Of a DNA stretch of 64,000 nt, positions 63,327 to 64,000 are shown piece by piece (position 1 is the first letter of the stretch; each line of letters begins with the position of its first letter). The stretch spans positions 27,966 through 91,965 of the forward strand of contig CAKZHC010000038.1 in the NCBI GenBank assembly GCA_936920625.1, written 5' to 3'. Source of the stretch: an uncultured Enterobacteriaceae bacterium (lineage in GTDB: Bacteria > Pseudomonadota > Gammaproteobacteria > Enterobacterales > Enterobacteriaceae). Below the pieces are notes generated by a model, which worked only from the letters and a program-made list of their open reading frames with translations, searched no databases and was not told the origin of the DNA. The translations under genes and the position numbers were made by a program.

Positions 63327-64000
63327 ATGGAGAATCAAAAAATGACTTTTTCACTCGCCGAGGGTCTGGATATTACCGCTACCAATTTCGATCTGCTTAT
63401 CCGCATGGTTGAACGCAGTGAGGATTACTGGATTATTAAGGACAGGGAAAGCAGGCTTTGTTATATGAATAAAGCGGCAAAGTATTACGACGATTTACCC
63501 GATAACTATGATTTTGAGGGAAAACGATACGATGAAATGCCCACTCCATTTTCAGAGTCTGCAGATATGATCCATGCAACAGACAATAAAATAATAGCAT
63601 CCCAGAATGATGAATTTGCGTTAGTTAATAGTGTTTATGGCGGTAAAAACAAGCTTATCCAGCCGTTTATAGGGCAGGGGATGCCGCTGATAAAGGATGG
63701 TGAGTCAATCGGGATTATTGTTATGTCCCGAAAATTACAGCACTGCACCATGGAGCACATTATTGGTAAAAAACTGCCGGAACCGGTCATCTTTGGCAAC
63801 CCGGACAAGGAGTTTACTGACAGTGAGTTTAACGTGGTGTTTTTTGCGCTGCAGTCGCTGAGCACCAAAGAGATAGCCCGCCGGCTCGGGATTTCGCCGC
63901 GAACGGTTAATAACCATCTGAGCAACATCTACGACAAAATCGGGGTCAGCGCCCAGAATCAGTTAATCGCGTGGTGCCGCCAGAAAGGCTATGACCGCTA
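63327..64000 (+). CDS. PAS-LuxR regulator, right array copy 3 (3' end outside window)
   Basis: ATG 63327 after AGGAGATATCAGTT; 224 residues visible, the window ends in GYDRY. Begins MENQKMTFSLAEGLD, with PAS differences from its neighbours (RESRLCYMNKAAKYY; GKRYDEMPTPFSESADM; NKIIASQNDEFALVNSVY). Its helix-turn-helix is identical at DNA level to the other two copies. Further copies may follow outside the window. Confidence 0.85.
   Translation, partial: MENQKMTFSLAEGLDITATNFDLLIRMVERSEDYWIIKDRESRLCYMNKAAKYYDDLPDNYDFEGKRYDEMPTPFSESADMIHATDNKIIASQNDEFALVNSVYGGKNKLIQPFIGQGMPLIKDGESIGIIVMSRKLQHCTMEHIIGKKLPEPVIFGNPDKEFTDSEFNVVFFALQSLSTKEIARRLGISPRTVNNHLSNIYDKIGVSAQNQLIAWCRQKGYDR

Overview
The window is a chromosomal segment of a member of the Enterobacterales. 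Gene order and protein sequences follow two separate blocks of the Escherichia coli map: mla-murA-ispB-rplU-obgE-greA-ftsH-secG-nusA-infB-pnp-deaD-yhbW-yhbS, and ridA-pyrIB-argI-rraB-miaE-yjgN-valS-holC-pepA-lptFG-yjgR-leuX. Here they are joined next to a SNF2-type helicase gene at about 37.3-40.0 kb. MiaE is present, as in Salmonella and unlike E. coli K-12. I cannot name the species. Several signs point to gene loss in progress: a decayed nlpI, no basSR or dacB between obgE and greA, long featureless spacers, a frameshifted restriction enzyme and fused or broken tandem regulators.

Layout. 1-4.0 kb: end of the Mla phospholipid-transport operon, then ibaG and murA. 4.1-7.5 kb: sfsB, then an AT-rich region with a duplicated small-ORF block and three related PAS-LuxR regulator units, two of which are fused by a deletion. 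7.6-11.3 kb: ispB, rplU-rpmA, obgE. 12.2-18.9 kb: greA, yhbY, rlmE-ftsH, folP-glmM, secG. 19.0-31.3 kb: leuU and metY tRNA genes, rimP-nusA-infB-rbfA-truB-rpsO-pnp, nlpI relic, yrbN-deaD. 31.6-39.9 kb: yhbW, a HlyD plus two ABC-2 permease operon with no ATPase gene, yhbS, SWIM/SNF2 helicase. 40.1-57.6 kb: ridA, pyrBI with an attenuator, argI with an ARG box, rraB, miaE, yjgN, valS-holC, pepA, lptFG, yjiN, yjgR, yjjA. 57.9-60.8 kb: leuX tRNA gene followed by a probable integrase relic and a BsuBI/PstI-type restriction-modification locus, a typical island position. 61.5-64.0 kb: a second tandem array of three PAS-LuxR regulators, the last cut by the window end.

Most of the window is housekeeping: translation and transcription factors, envelope lipid transport (Mla, Lpt), peptidoglycan precursor synthesis (MurA, GlmM), folate, pyrimidine and arginine biosynthesis. 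The accessory interest lies in the two PAS-LuxR arrays. In the right-hand array the DNA-binding end is identical over 176 nt in all three copies while the sensor half varies, and each gene carries a repeated leader with a C/T homopolymer tract of different length. Other points are the M-R fusion with a probable one-base frameshift, the metY gene ending in CCG instead of CCA, and the duplicated small-ORF block near 5 kb.
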